A stretch of DNA of 64,000 bases from Vicia villosa (lineage: Eukaryota > Streptophyta > Magnoliopsida > Fabales > Fabaceae): the NCBI RefSeq assembly GCF_029867415.1, contig NW_026705173.1, positions 992,001 through 1,056,000 of the forward strand, in the 5' to 3' direction. Positions within the stretch are counted from its first letter, which is position 1. Every line of letters begins with the position of its first letter. A program made the position numbers and the translations under genes. Positions 49,882-61,772 of the stretch are shown here, piece after piece. The notes beneath the pieces were generated by a model. The model ran no database searches, was not told the origin of the DNA, and worked only from the letters and a program-made list of their open reading frames with translations.

Positions 49882-52800
49882 GACTTGGTTTTCTTTGCTT
49901 GATGCAGGGATGACATTGAACAACTGAACGATGGAGCTAGGCATATTTTCTATTGATGCTGAAGGATGTTGGCAATACAAAGATGGCTGGATTAGAGGTA
50001 ATGAGGGTTTGTTAATATGAACTGGTTATAGAACTTGTTGGCTGAAAGTTCCTCTTATTGTGGTTTAGGTTTGATAAAGCTGGGAGCGTATGAAGGCATG
50101 GATGGAGAGGTTAGTCTAGGTAGTTACTGATTCTGTTAGAGAGTTTGGTTAGAGGCAGTTATAGATTAGAAATCGGTTAGATGATGTTATGAGTTGAATG
50201 CGTGTGTTTGGTTTCTTTATGCAGGGTATAGCATGGCATTTGTTGGTGTGTGATAGCTGGACTGATTTTGATTGGAATGATCGGTTGGTTTATTTGATGC
50301 AGGCTGCAGTGTCTCTGTTTTTGTAATGCGATTTTATTGACCTGTTTTTGTATCACCTGGCGAATGACTTTATGGTGGCAGCTTTGGTGATGCGGATGAA
50401 TCTAACTTGAATCATTTTTGTCTTGGACTGGTATGTGTAGGATTAGTTTATGTTGCGCATGTTTAAGTGAAATTGTGCTTGAATCTGAGCTGGTTTTAGG
50501 GAAGCCATTGATTAGTTTGTGGAAATGATATCAGCTGATTGTAGTGTTAAGGGTGAGATCAAGAGTTTGTTATGTGCCGTCAATTTGTAACTGCAACTGA
50601 GTTAGTGAGAGTGGTGATTGTATTTGGTATTTGATGAATGACATTGAGCTTGTATGTAGGACTGGTGATAGCATGGAACGAGTCATTTATGCATAGGTTA
50701 TCTCATGATTTTTTGACTATGACTGGCTGTAGATAGATGTGACCTGTGATACTCTAAACTATGAATTTTGATTGCTCTGAAAAGTATGTTAAAATTGTGT
50801 ACCTGCTGCATGTTTTTTTATGGTAGCATGGTTTTTGTGGGTGGGGCTGATATGTATGTTCTGTTGCAAAAATGTATTTGATGTACTGACTGTATGTGCT
50901 ATGAGCATGGGTCTGCAAATTGCTTGTTGAATCCAATTCGAGCTTATGTGAAGTCTATGTTCTGTGCAGGGCAGCAGTAGGTTATGAATTGATTCTGATT
51001 TTTTTTATCTGTTCTTGTTTTCTTTGACAGGTTCGGATATGGTTTGAAAGGCGTATCGAGGGGCATGACATGGTGCGGATAGGAATGATGAAACTGAAGA
51101 TGGTCCTAAACAAAAGACATAGTTTAGAATAGGCTTCCAACATTATGTCTTTAAATTCCAATTTTTGTGAAGATGTAATGATACTTTGATGGGATTGGAA
51201 TGGGTGAATGTATTGGTATTTTGAAGTTGATTTTTGAATTTTGTAAAGGTTTTCTTTTTGATGCAAAACACTTGAACTTGGACATTTGAATAGATGTATG
51301 AATTGGAATTTGATGGGATGATTCAAACACTTGAATGATGATTGGTGTTCACATGACTTAGGCTTGAAATTCGGATGATAATGAGCGGAAAGATGTTTGG
51401 TTCTTGAACGAATGGTTGAATGAATTTGAATAGAATTGCACCAACACTTAACAAATCTTTTTGATGAATATTCATGCATGCCTTAGTCTTGTAGCTGGAA
51501 TACCAAACACTTCCGACCACTGTCTTTTTTTATTTATAAACTCAAGTCCACTTAATAAATCTTCACTTTCAAATTTCAATGACAAGTCTCGAATCATTAA
51601 TTCTCGAAATCTCAATTAACCCGCAATTGAAGTACTAAGTACATGATGCGAGCCAAAAGTTGTGTTGATCAAGAACAAGTCAACCTCTCCTGCCACTGCT
51701 CTCGTATTTCAAACCACCACAACAGTAATGCCTCGAGGGGTTCTTGAAGAAGATAAGAATTGAAGCGCATAAGAACATATCGACATGAAATCCGATGAAT
51801 CTCAGCCAGATTAACGATTGCAAACGCCACATATAGAACCCATATTTCTCTTGCCCTTGATGAATCTTCATAGAGGAAAACTTTGTAGCTTAAGGAGAGA
51901 AAGCACACAATGAATGACCATATAAAACCCTAGCTTCCAAGATCCTTGATCCAATGCAAAGTTTTTTGATCAATGAATGCATGAGTTATGTACAATATGA
52001 TGATGACCTAACGGAGGTATGTACATGAATGCAAAGCCTAAGCCAGTTAGAATTAAAGGGTAGGACAAATTTGGGGTATGACACATCTTTTGTACTATGG
52101 ATATGTATTTGTACCAGTTGGAACTCTTGTATTTTGGCCATGACATTTTGGGCTTTTGTACTTGTACTTATACATTATCTATTCCGCTGCTTATGTTTTA
52201 TGATTTTCGAGTACCATTTTAATGCCATATACGTATATCCTAGGCAATGTATGTATGGGGTGTTACACCTATTATGTAAATTCTTTGATGATAAGTTTTT
52301 TTTGAAATTAAAAAAAATCCAATATTTCTCGCGTATAAATAACTGTCTTTTAATATTATAATTATCATAATCAAGTAAAAATGTCAATTCATAATGCAAA
52401 TTTAAAAAATTGCTTTAAAACATAAAATGATATTTATAAAAGTAGTAAAATTGTAATATAAATTAAAATTATGACTCTAAATTAATAATCATAATATTTA
52501 TATTTATAATAATAAAACGAAACAAAAGTATTGTTTTTTTTTACAAAATAAAGACAATATTTGACCGTTGTCTTATTGATGTGCAAAATAAATGTCTCAA
52601 TAAACCACTTATATTAGCCAATTATAATCCAATTTCAATATCAAAATACCTGTCAACGTACTATTGATTTTAATAATAATAATAAAAATAATAATAATAA
52701 AGTTAATAGTAGACATATAGGAGAAAATACTTTATTATACCTTTTACTCATTAATTTGACATCTAATCACATCCCTTTATTTTTATTATATGTGTCTCGG

Positions 52801-53065
52801 ACTTTATTATACATACATTATTATATGACTATGACCAAACCATAATTCAAAACACAAATAGGGTATGCCTTTTTCCATTTTTTTAAATGGCAAAATTTAT
52901 CATCCTATAGTACAACAACATTTATAAGAACTAGGATAAATTACTCTGCAGGTACCACCTTTCTTAAATCCGCTTATAATACAATTTGTATTGCATTGTC
53001 CATCAGATGCACATTGACCATTCATACATTTGATATCCATAAGGCTGTACTCACCCCTTGATAAA

Positions 53066-55405
53066 TGTAACATCCCTATTTACCTGAGTACGATTATGAA
53101 GTACTAAGAGAGAATTATGGATTAATTATGCATTAGGAAGGGAAGTTGTTAGAATGGAAAGAGTTAAGTTAGAATTCAACTAATGGCATGATGGTAATTA
53201 TCACTTAGTTTGAGGGCATAATGGACCTTGAGTAATGTTGCATGATATAAAGCCTTGTTTGGGTGCATGCTATTCATTTTTGTTTCACAATTCAGAATTT
53301 GGAGCAAGAGAGTAAGGAGGAAGTTATGTTCATCAATTCCATTTTCGCACCCTAAGAACAGCCTTCACTAAATCAGGTATATCTCTCAACTCGTAACTCC
53401 GATCGTAACGATTCTGGTCCCATTGGAAAGCTAACAAATTTCTCTTCGATTTGCACCTATGGTTCGCGTTCATAGCTTCTGTTTCGAAGGAGAAAAGTGA
53501 CCTTGAAGTTGTGTCAGTTAAGCTGAATGTGTGAATGGAGGGATACGGGTTTGATGAGTTTGGAGTTGGAGTTTTGGTCAAGTTAGGAGCTCAATTGCAG
53601 CATGTTCGTCATCCAAAGCTCCATTGATGCAAGGTGAGTCCTTAGTTAGAGGCTTTGAGGGAATCATGGGAAATTTGCATGTTGGGGTTTGGGGTTTTAG
53701 TGAAAATCCATGATGATTAACATGCTTATATGATAAATTTTAATCGATAATGTTATGGGATATTGTACTGCTTTAATCCTTTGCATGCTGATGATTATGT
53801 ATATATACATGTTAGAATTTCGTTTGGGATCAATTGTGATACTTAGAAGTAATTGGATAGGTTTGGGACTGGTTTAGAACTCTTAAAATGCAGAATTTTT
53901 GAGTCTGTCAGCGATGTAACCGGTTACATGGTTGATGTAACCGGTTACATGTGTGAAAAAGGGTGAAAAACGCAGTTTTTGGGTCATGTAACCGGTTACA
54001 TGATTCATGTAACCCGTTACATCACTGTTTGGGCAGATTTTTCCATAACTTCGAAAATTCATAACTTTTGCGTCGTAAGTCCGTTTCACGCAAACTTTAT
54101 ATCGTTGGAAAGCTAGTAATACGTACTATTTGATAAGATAGGTCCCCAAACTAGAATATCAATTTATCATGAGGATTTGTGTCCTTTCGATTGTTATTAA
54201 TTAATATGTTATGCATTGAATAGAATGCCTATTGCTACTATAAATAGTATATCCATGTGTGAAACTGTTATGCCATTATGTGTGATACATGGAACCTGTG
54301 GACACCGTCGTTTTGGTTAAACGATTGGTTTGATTGTATTGGTTGTGACCTTGACTTTATGTCATATTTTTGTATGCTTGAATCGAAGTGGCCGGCAGGC
54401 TAGATTGGGACGTTGCTCTGACCGTGTAGTCTATGAGCCCTCCCGGACCGTGTAGTCCAATGGAATAACCCGTTCATGTGTATTGTTCGATATGGTGTGC
54501 ATCTGAGCTACCGTTGCAGTGTGCTCGTGAGTTTCCGCACGGGGTTTTACTCACCTGGCATTAACACACGTGCGTGCTCGGTATGGTGGGGTTATGCGGC
54601 TATGTAGGCTAATGCATAATGTGATAACTCACCTCTAGTGAAGTCACGTAGACTAACATTAGGCTTTCGCCCGATGGGCTCAGGCGTCAAGGTGGCGGTT
54701 TGTACTCGGCGTAACTCACTAGCGTGAAGGAGGTTAACGGGATGATGACGCCAATTAGGCCAGGTCATCGCACGGCCATTTAGGCTTGTGTGGACTCGTT
54801 TAACCATCCTGCAGTGTGCTTGTACAAGTCCCTTGACAAATAGGCAGGAGGTTACTCATCGAGGATGCATTTATTCCATAATCCTAGCCGGGGTTATTTA
54901 CACTTCTGGATTCCCCGTATGCGGATGCGGGTTTGCATACTTGTTTGTTATACAATGTGTATTTGTTTTAGGCAAGTCCAATGGTGGACGAGTCACTTGT
55001 TTTCTCCGTACTTGTACCGGATGTGAGGATAACCCCGAATCAATGGTGGATTCGGTTTTGATGCATGTACCCTGTAGATCCGAGTGGACCCATAGGATAG
55101 GAGGACTCACTGAGATTTAGTAATCTCACCCCAATCAACTTATATTTTTTCAGGTGTGGTTTAGTAGCTTTTGGTCAGATAGCAGGTTCGGATTGACGGC
55201 TTAAAGTGGTGATGGCTCGGAGACCTCGTCAGATCTCATTTTCCGCTGTGCAGATCCATTGAAGACACATGTGTTGTAATTCTTAGTAGAATTTCATGTT
55301 GTATTTTATATGGATCTCTCTATATCTATAGCTTTTGTATGTACTCAATATCAATTTTAACGTTTCATGCATAATATACTAGTCAGTTATGTATGGGGTG
55401 TTACA
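53066..55405 (+). mobile_element. Solo LTR, family X-related (2,340 bp), inside DEFL copy C12
   Basis: TGTAACATCC..GGGTGTTACA with ataaa at 53061-53065 and 55406-55410. The 3' half is almost the same as the LTR at 3330-5729; the 5' half is more diverged. Landmarks: TATA-like ATATAAAG near 53247, donor-like AAG|GTGAGTC at 53634, palindrome cluster 53914-54022, hairpin 55112-55127, acceptor-like TTTTTTCAG ending at 55153. Confidence 0.93.
53914..54022. repeat. Palindrome cluster ATGTAACCGGTTACAT x4
   Basis: The 16-base palindrome stands at 53914-53929, 53935-53950 and 53986-54001, and with one base change at 54007-54022. It is the core of the family X palindrome extended by AT on both sides, in all four copies, although neighbouring sequence has diverged. 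Confidence 0.88.
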
Positions 55406-56901
55406 ATAAACCTACAACCAAACAAACTTCATTATAGATCTTGTGTTCTTAAGTATATTGGAGTATGTAGATTGAATATCAAGTATACAACTAGAGAGAA
55501 AAAACAAACTATTATTTACTACCTGAAAGCAACATCATAGAAATGAACAAAATCAAGCAAAAATAAGATCGATTGAATAACACGGAGGCCATTTTAAAAA
55601 AGTTCTCCTTTTACTATTTTTCTTGTGAGATTTAGGACTCACACTCTTCCTTATATATACTATTTAACTGATTATTAGTAGGTAAAGAATATACTTTAAA
55701 GAAAAGAAATAAATTAAATTAACTTTTTTTAATATTTGCCTTATTTTAAGTTCATTTTTGAAAAGAAAAAAAATAAAAAATATTTTTAAAAGTGTACTTT
55801 AGTCAAATGGATGGGCAATTTAATAAGTTGTATATTTGTTATTTTTATTGTGTAATTATGGCTTTTATTGAAGGAAATTTATTTGGTCGGTAGTATGCAA
55901 AAATTTGAAATTTTAATACTTTACTTCATATACTTGATAAATGATTAATTTAAATATATATCTTTCCTATGAGACTAAATTTATCCATTCATTTTTATAA
56001 TTCTAATGGTCTATATTTATTCAATTAATGTTGAAGTTGTTCAAATTAATTAATTCATTTATTTCCTTTATAAATATTAAATGATATTTGTTTTTCAATA
56101 TGAAATCATAAATTTTATTATTATTTATATTATGTAAATTGTCTGATGATAAATTTTTTTTTTGGAATTAAAAAATATCCAATAGTTTAACGGGTATAAA
56201 TAACACTCTTTTAATATTATAATTACCATAATCAAGTAAAAACGTCAATTCATAATTGAAATTTAAAAACAATTTGTTTTAAAACATTAAACTATATTTA
56301 TTAAAGTAGTAAAATTGTAACATAAATTAAAATTAGTGACTCTATACTGATAATCATAATATTTATATTTATAATAATAAAAAAAGTACAAAAAATATTA
56401 GTTTTTACAAAATAAAGATAATATTTGACCATTATCTTATTTATGTGCAAATTAAACATCTTAATAAGCTACATCTAATCGCCAATTATAGTCCAATTTA
56501 ATTACTAAAATACCTATTATGTAAATTCTTTGATGATAAGTTTTTTTTGGAATTAAAAAAAATCCAATATTTCTCGCGTATAAATAACTCTCTTTTAATA
56601 TTATAATTATCATAATCAAGTAAAAATGTCAATTCATAATGCAAATTTAAAAAATTCCTTTAAAACATAAAATGATATTTATAAAAGTAGTAAAATTGTA
56701 ATATAAATTAAAATTATGACTCTAAATTAATAATCATAATATTTATATTTATAATAATAAAACAAAACAAAAGTATTGGTTTTTTTTACAAAATAAAGAC
56801 AATATTTGACCGTTGTCTTATTGATGTGCAAAATAAATGTCTCAATAAACCAATTATAATCCAATTTCAATATCAAAATACCTGTCATCGTACTATTGAT
56901 T

Positions 56902-56945
<44 letters not shown>

Positions 56946-57143
56946 GTTAATAGTAGACATATAGGAGAAAATACATTATTATACCTTTTACTCATTAATT
57001 TGACATCTAATCACATCCCTTCATTTTTATTATATGTGTCTCGGACTTTATTATACATACATTATTATATGACTATGACCAAACCATAATTCAAAACACA
57101 AATAGGGTATGCCTTTTTCCATTTTTTTAAATGGCAAAATTTA

Positions 57144-57491
57144 TCATCCTATAGTACAACAACATTTATAAGAACTAGGATAAATTACTCTGCAGGTACC
57201 ACCTTTCTTAAATCCGCTTATAATACAATTTGTATTGCATTGTCCATCAGATGCACATTGACCATTCATACATTTGATATCCATAAGGCTGTACTCACCT
57301 CTTGATAAACCTACAACCAAACAAACTTCATTATAGATCTTGTGTTCTTAAGTATATTGGAGTATGTAGATTGAATATCAAGTATACAACTAGAGAGAAA
57401 AAACTAACTATTATTTACTACCTGAAAGCAACATCATAGAAATGAACAAAATCAAGCAAAAATAAGATCGATTGAATAACACGGAGGCCAT
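57144..57491 (-). CDS. DEFL peptide, copy C13 (78 aa, type II)
   Basis: Exon 1 57422-57491, intron 57311-57421, exon 2 57144-57310. The peptide equals C8; one silent change (AGG to AGA, Arg27) marks the copy. It is the first intact gene right of the three stacked insertions in unit U12. Confidence 0.78.
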
Positions 57492-59032
57492 TTTAAAAAA
57501 GTTCTCCTTTTACTATTTTTCTTGTTAGATTTAGGACTCACGCTCTTCCTTATATATACTATTTAACTGATTATTAGTAGGTAAAGAATATACTTTAAAG
57601 AAAAGAAATAAATTAATTTAACTTTTTATAATATTTGCCTTATTTTAAGTTCATTTTTGAAAAGAAAAAAAATAAAAAATATTTTCAAAAGTGTACTTTA
57701 GTCAAATGGATGGGCAATTTAATAAGTTGTATATTTGTTATTTTTATTGTGTAATTATGGCTTTTATTGAAGGACAATTTATTTGGTCGGTAGTATGCAA
57801 AAATTTGAAATTTTAATACTTTACTTCATATACTTGATAAATGATTAATTTTAATATATATCTTTCCTATGACACTAAATTTATCCATTCATTTTTATAA
57901 TTCTAATGGTCTATATTTATTCAATTAATGTTGAAGTTGTTCAAATTAATTAATTCATTTATTTCCTTTATAAATATTAAATGATATTTGTTTTTCAATA
58001 TGAAATCATAAATTTTATTATTATTTATATTATGTAAATTGTATGATGATAAGTTTTTTTTTGGAATTAAAAAATATCCAATAGTTTAAATGGTATAAAT
58101 AACACTCTTTTAATATTATAATTACCATAATCAAGTAAAAACGTCAATTCATAATTGAAATTTAAAAACAATTTGTTTTAAAACATTAAACTATATTTAT
58201 TAAAGTAGTAAAATTGTAACATAAATTAAAATTAGTGACTCTATACTGATAATCAGAATATTTATATTTATAATAATAAAAAAAGTACAAAAAATATTAG
58301 TTTTTACAAAATAAAGATAATATTTGACCATTATCTTATTTATGTGCAAATTAAACATCTTAATAAGCTACATCTAATCGCCAATTATAGTCCAATTTAA
58401 TTACTAAAATACCTATTATGTAAATTCTTTGATGATAAGTTTTTTTTTGGAATTAAAAAAAATCCAATATTTCTCGCTTATAAATTACTGTCTTTTAATA
58501 TTATAATTATCATAATCAAGTAAAAATGTCAATTCATAATGCAAATTTAAAAAATTGCTTTAAAACATAAAATGATATTTATAAAAGTAGTAAAATTGTA
58601 ATATAAATTAAAATTATGACTCTAAATTAATAGTCATAATATTTATATTTATATTAATAAAACGAAACAAAAGTATTGTTTTTTTTTACAAAATAAAGAA
58701 AATATTTGACCGTTGTCTTATTGATGTGCAAAATAAATGTCTCAATAAACCACTTATATTAGCCAATTATAATCCAATTTCAATATCAAAATACCTGTCA
58801 TCGTACTATTGATTTTAATAATAATAATAATAAAGTTAATAGTAGACATATAGGAGAAAATACATTATTATACCTTTTACTCATTAATTTGACATCTAAT
58901 CACATCCCTTCATTTTTATTATATTTGTCTCGGACTTTATTATACATACATTATTATATGACTATGACCAAACCATAATTCAAAACACAAATAGGGTATG
59001 CCTTTTTCCATTTTTTTAAATGGCAAAATTTA

Positions 59033-59380
59033 TCATCCTATAGTACAACAACATTTATAAGAACTAGGATAAATTACTCTGCAGGTACCACCTTTCTTAA
59101 ATCCGCTTTTAATACAATTTGTATTGCATTGTCCATCAGATGCACATTGACCATTCATACATTTGATATCCATAAGGCTGTACTCACCCCTTGATAAACC
59201 TACAACCAAACAAACTTCATTATAGATCTTGTGTTCTTAAGTATATTGGAGTATGTAGATTGAATATCAAGTATACAACTAGAGAGAAAAAACAAACTTT
59301 TATTTACTACCTGAAAGCAACATCATAGAAATGAACAAAATCAAGCAAACATAAGATCGATTGAATAACACGGAGGCCAT
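59033..59380 (-). CDS. DEFL peptide, copy C14 (78 aa, mixed type, Phe11Val)
   Basis: Exon 1 59311-59380, intron 59200-59310, exon 2 59033-59199. It combines Asn39 of type II with Lys54 of type I, so it is either the intermediate between the types or a conversion product. The signal peptide has Val instead of Phe at residue 11. Confidence 0.77.
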
Positions 59381-60704
59381 TTTAAAAAAGTTCTCCTTTT
59401 ACTATTTTTCTTGTGAGATTTAGGACTCACACTCTTCCTTATATATACTATTTAACTGATTATTAGTAGGTAAAGAATATACTTTAAAGAAAAGAAATAA
59501 ATTAATTTAACTTTTTTTAATATTTTCCTTATTTTAAGTTCATTTTTGAAAAGAAAAAAAATAAAAAATATTTTCAAAAGTGTACTTTAGTCAAATAGAT
59601 GGGCAATTTAATAAGTTGTATATTTGTTATTTTTATTGTGTAATTATGGCTTTTATTGAAGGACAATTTATTTGGTCGGTAGTATGCAAAAATTTGAAAT
59701 TTTAATACTTTACTTCATATACTTGATAAATGATTAATTTAAATATATATCTTTCCTATGACACTAAATTTATCCATTCATTTTTATAATTCTAATGGTC
59801 TATATTTATTCATTTAATGTTGAAGTTGTTCAAATTAATTAATTCATTTATTTCCTTTATAAATATTAAATGATATTTGTTTTTCAATATGAAATCATAA
59901 ATTTTATTATTATTTATATTATGTAAATTGTATGATGATAAGTTTTTTTTTTTGGAATTAAAAAATATCCAATAGTTTAACAGGTATAAATAACACTCTT
60001 TTAATATTATAATTACCATAATCAAGTAAAAACATCAATTCATAATTGAAATTTAAAAACAATTTGTTTTAAAACATTAAACTATATTTATTAAAGTAGT
60101 AAAATTGTAACATAAATTAAAATTAGTGACTCTATACTGATAATCATAATATTTATATTTATAATAATAAAAAAAGTACAAAAAATATTAGTTTTTACAA
60201 AATAAAGATAATATTTGACCATTATCTTATTTATGTGCAAATTAAATATCTTAATAAGCTACATCTAATCGCCAATTATAGTCCAATTTAATTACTAAAA
60301 TACCTATTATGTAAATTCTTTGATGATAAGTATTTTTTGGAATTAAAAAAAATCCAATATTTCTGGCGTATAAATAACTATCTTTTAATATTATAATTAT
60401 CATAATCAAGTAAAAATGTCAATTCATAATGCAAATTTAAAAAATTGTTTTAAAACATAAAATGATATTTATAAAAGTAGTAAAATTGTAATATAAATTA
60501 AAATTATGACTCAAAATTTATAATCATAATATTTATATTTATAATAATAAAACGAAACAAAAGTATTGTTTTTTTTTACAAAATAAAGACAATATTTGAC
60601 CGTTGTCTTATTGATGTGCAAAATAAATGTCTCAATAAACCACTTATATTAGCCAATTATAATCCAATTTCAATATCAAAATACTTGTCATCGTACTATT
60701 GATT

Positions 60705-60706
<2 letters not shown>

Positions 60707-60766
<60 letters not shown>
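60707..60766. repeat. (TAA)n microsatellite, longest copy (U15)
   Basis: About 20 TAA triplets downstream of gene C15. The same tract occurs in every unit at the same place: about 6 triplets in U14 near 58818 and about 17 in U7 near 29392. It accounts for much of the unit-length variation. Confidence 0.9.
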
Positions 60767-60964
60767 GTTAATAGTAGACATATAGGAGAAAATACATTAT
60801 TATACCTTTTACTCATTAATTTGACATCTAATCACATCCCTTCATTTTTATTATATGCGTCTCAGACTTTATTATACATACATTATTATATGACTGTGAC
60901 CAAACCATAATTCAAAACACAAATAGGGTATGCCTTTTTCCATTTTTTTAAATGGCAAAATTTA

Positions 60965-61312
60965 TCATCCTATAGTACAACAACATTTATAAGAACTAGG
61001 ATAAATTACTCTGCAGGTACCACCTTTCTTAAATCCGCTTATAATACAATTTGTATTGCATTGTCCATCAGATGCACATTGACCATTCATACATTTGATA
61101 TCCATAAGGCTGTACTCACCCCTTGATAAACCTACAACCAAACAAACTTCATTATAGATCTTGTGTTCTTAAGTATATTGGAGTATGTAGATTGAATATC
61201 AAGTATACAACTAGAGAGAAAAAACAAACTATTATTTACTACCTGAAAGCAACATCATAGAAATGAACAAAATCAAGCAAAAATAAGATCGATTGAATAA
61301 CACGGAGGCCAT
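60965..61312 (-). CDS. DEFL peptide, copy C15 (78 aa, type II)
   Basis: Exon 1 61243-61312, intron 61132-61242, exon 2 60965-61131. The peptide is identical to C8 although C14, with a different peptide, stands between it and the other type II genes. It is the last gene before the LTR that begins at 61773. Confidence 0.78.
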
Positions 61313-61772
61313 TTTAAAAAAGTTCTCCTTTTACTATTTTTCTTGTGAGATTTAGGACTCACACTCTTCCTTATATATACTATTTAACTGATTATTAGTA
61401 GGTAAAGAATATACTTTAAAGAAAAGAAATAAATTAATTTAACTTTTTTTAATATTTGCCTTATTTTAAGTTCATTTTTGAAAAGAAAAAAAATAAAAAA
61501 TATTTTCAAAAGTGTACTTTAGTCAAATGGATGGGCAATTTAATAAGTTGTATATTTGTTATTTTTATTGTGTAATTATGGCTTTTATTGAAGGACAATT
61601 TATTTGGTCGGTAGTATGCAAAAATTTGAAATTTTAATACTTTACTTCATATACTTGATAAATGATTAATTTAAATATATATCTTTCCTATGACACTAAA
61701 TTTATCCATTCATTTTTATAATTCTAATGGTCTATATTTATTCATTTAATGTTGAAGTTGTTCAAATTAATT

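Larger units (their letters stand above)
47374..52083. mobile_element. Nested solo LTR, 4,710 bp, Ogre/Tat-like
   Basis: TGTCGCACGC..GGGTATGACA with TG..CA ends and catct duplicated at 47369-47373 and 52084-52088. I find no coding region, PBS, PPT or terminal repeat within it, so the whole 4.7 kb reads as one LTR. The AGAGTCGCCACC near its start and the great length recall Ogre/Tat LTRs; this assignment is from memory of the motif and is tentative. The longest frame (165 codons, 50982-51479, minus) is low-complexity and unlikely to be a gene. Strand is not fixed by a PPT or PBS. Confidence 0.75.
38552..52267 (+). mobile_element. Ty3/gypsy chromovirus, family B, with nested solo LTR
   Basis: Left LTR 38552-40760 and right LTR 45344-52267 (interrupted) are both 2,209 bp once the nested insertion and its duplicated catct are removed. 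Target duplication cctat is at 38547-38551 and 52268-52272. The gag-pol is closely related to that of family A over its whole length, but the LTRs are of a different sequence family. The element lies at the junction of the two internal arms of unit U12. Confidence 0.95.
45344..52267 (+). repeat. 3' LTR, family B, interrupted
   Basis: The LTR runs 45344-47373, is broken by the nested solo LTR, and resumes at 52089-52267. Donor-like site at 45688, hairpin 47225-47240 and acceptor-like site ending at 47268 match the 5' LTR. The insertion lies about 180 bp before the LTR end, where polyadenylation signals would be expected. Confidence 0.93.
52900..55592 (-). pseudogene. DEFL peptide gene copy C12, exon 2 split by a solo LTR
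   Basis: Exon 1 is 55523-55592 and is intact. Exon 2 is 52900-53065, but its first base and the splice acceptor lie beyond a 2,340-bp solo LTR, at 55411-55412. The insertion duplicated ataaa, so it sits inside the first six bases of exon 2. The remaining exon 2 is type II and otherwise undamaged. Normal splicing would carry the LTR into the message; a cryptic acceptor in the LTR would be needed to rescue it. Confidence 0.85.
5730..61772. repeat. Tandem array of ~1.9-kb units carrying a DEFL gene (U1-U16)
   Basis: Units start at the TTTTCAAAAG landmark: U1 5730, U2 9794, U3 11703, U4 22524, U5 24427, U6 26334, U7 28246, U8 30181, U9 32091, U10 34002, U11 35912, U12 37816, U13 55783 (landmark mutated), U14 57682, U15 59571, U16 61503 (cut at 61773). 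With the inserted elements removed, neighbouring genes lie about 1,889-1,935 bp apart, the variation coming largely from a (TAA)n tract. All units have the same orientation. Coding and spacer DNA look equally similar between units, as in a homogenised satellite. Each complete unit holds one minus-strand gene; outside it I see only AT-rich spacer. Confidence 0.95.

Noticed and set aside
50982..51479. A 165-codon minus-strand frame
   Set aside because: It lies inside the Ogre-like LTR, has low-complexity composition and no signal or domain that I recognise. Splicing or homology evidence would be needed.
53333..53581. An 82-codon minus-strand frame, with a related plus-strand frame at 63635
   Set aside because: Both come from the same stretch of family X LTR leader in opposite orientations. 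Conservation is explained by LTR ancestry and no protein family is recognised.
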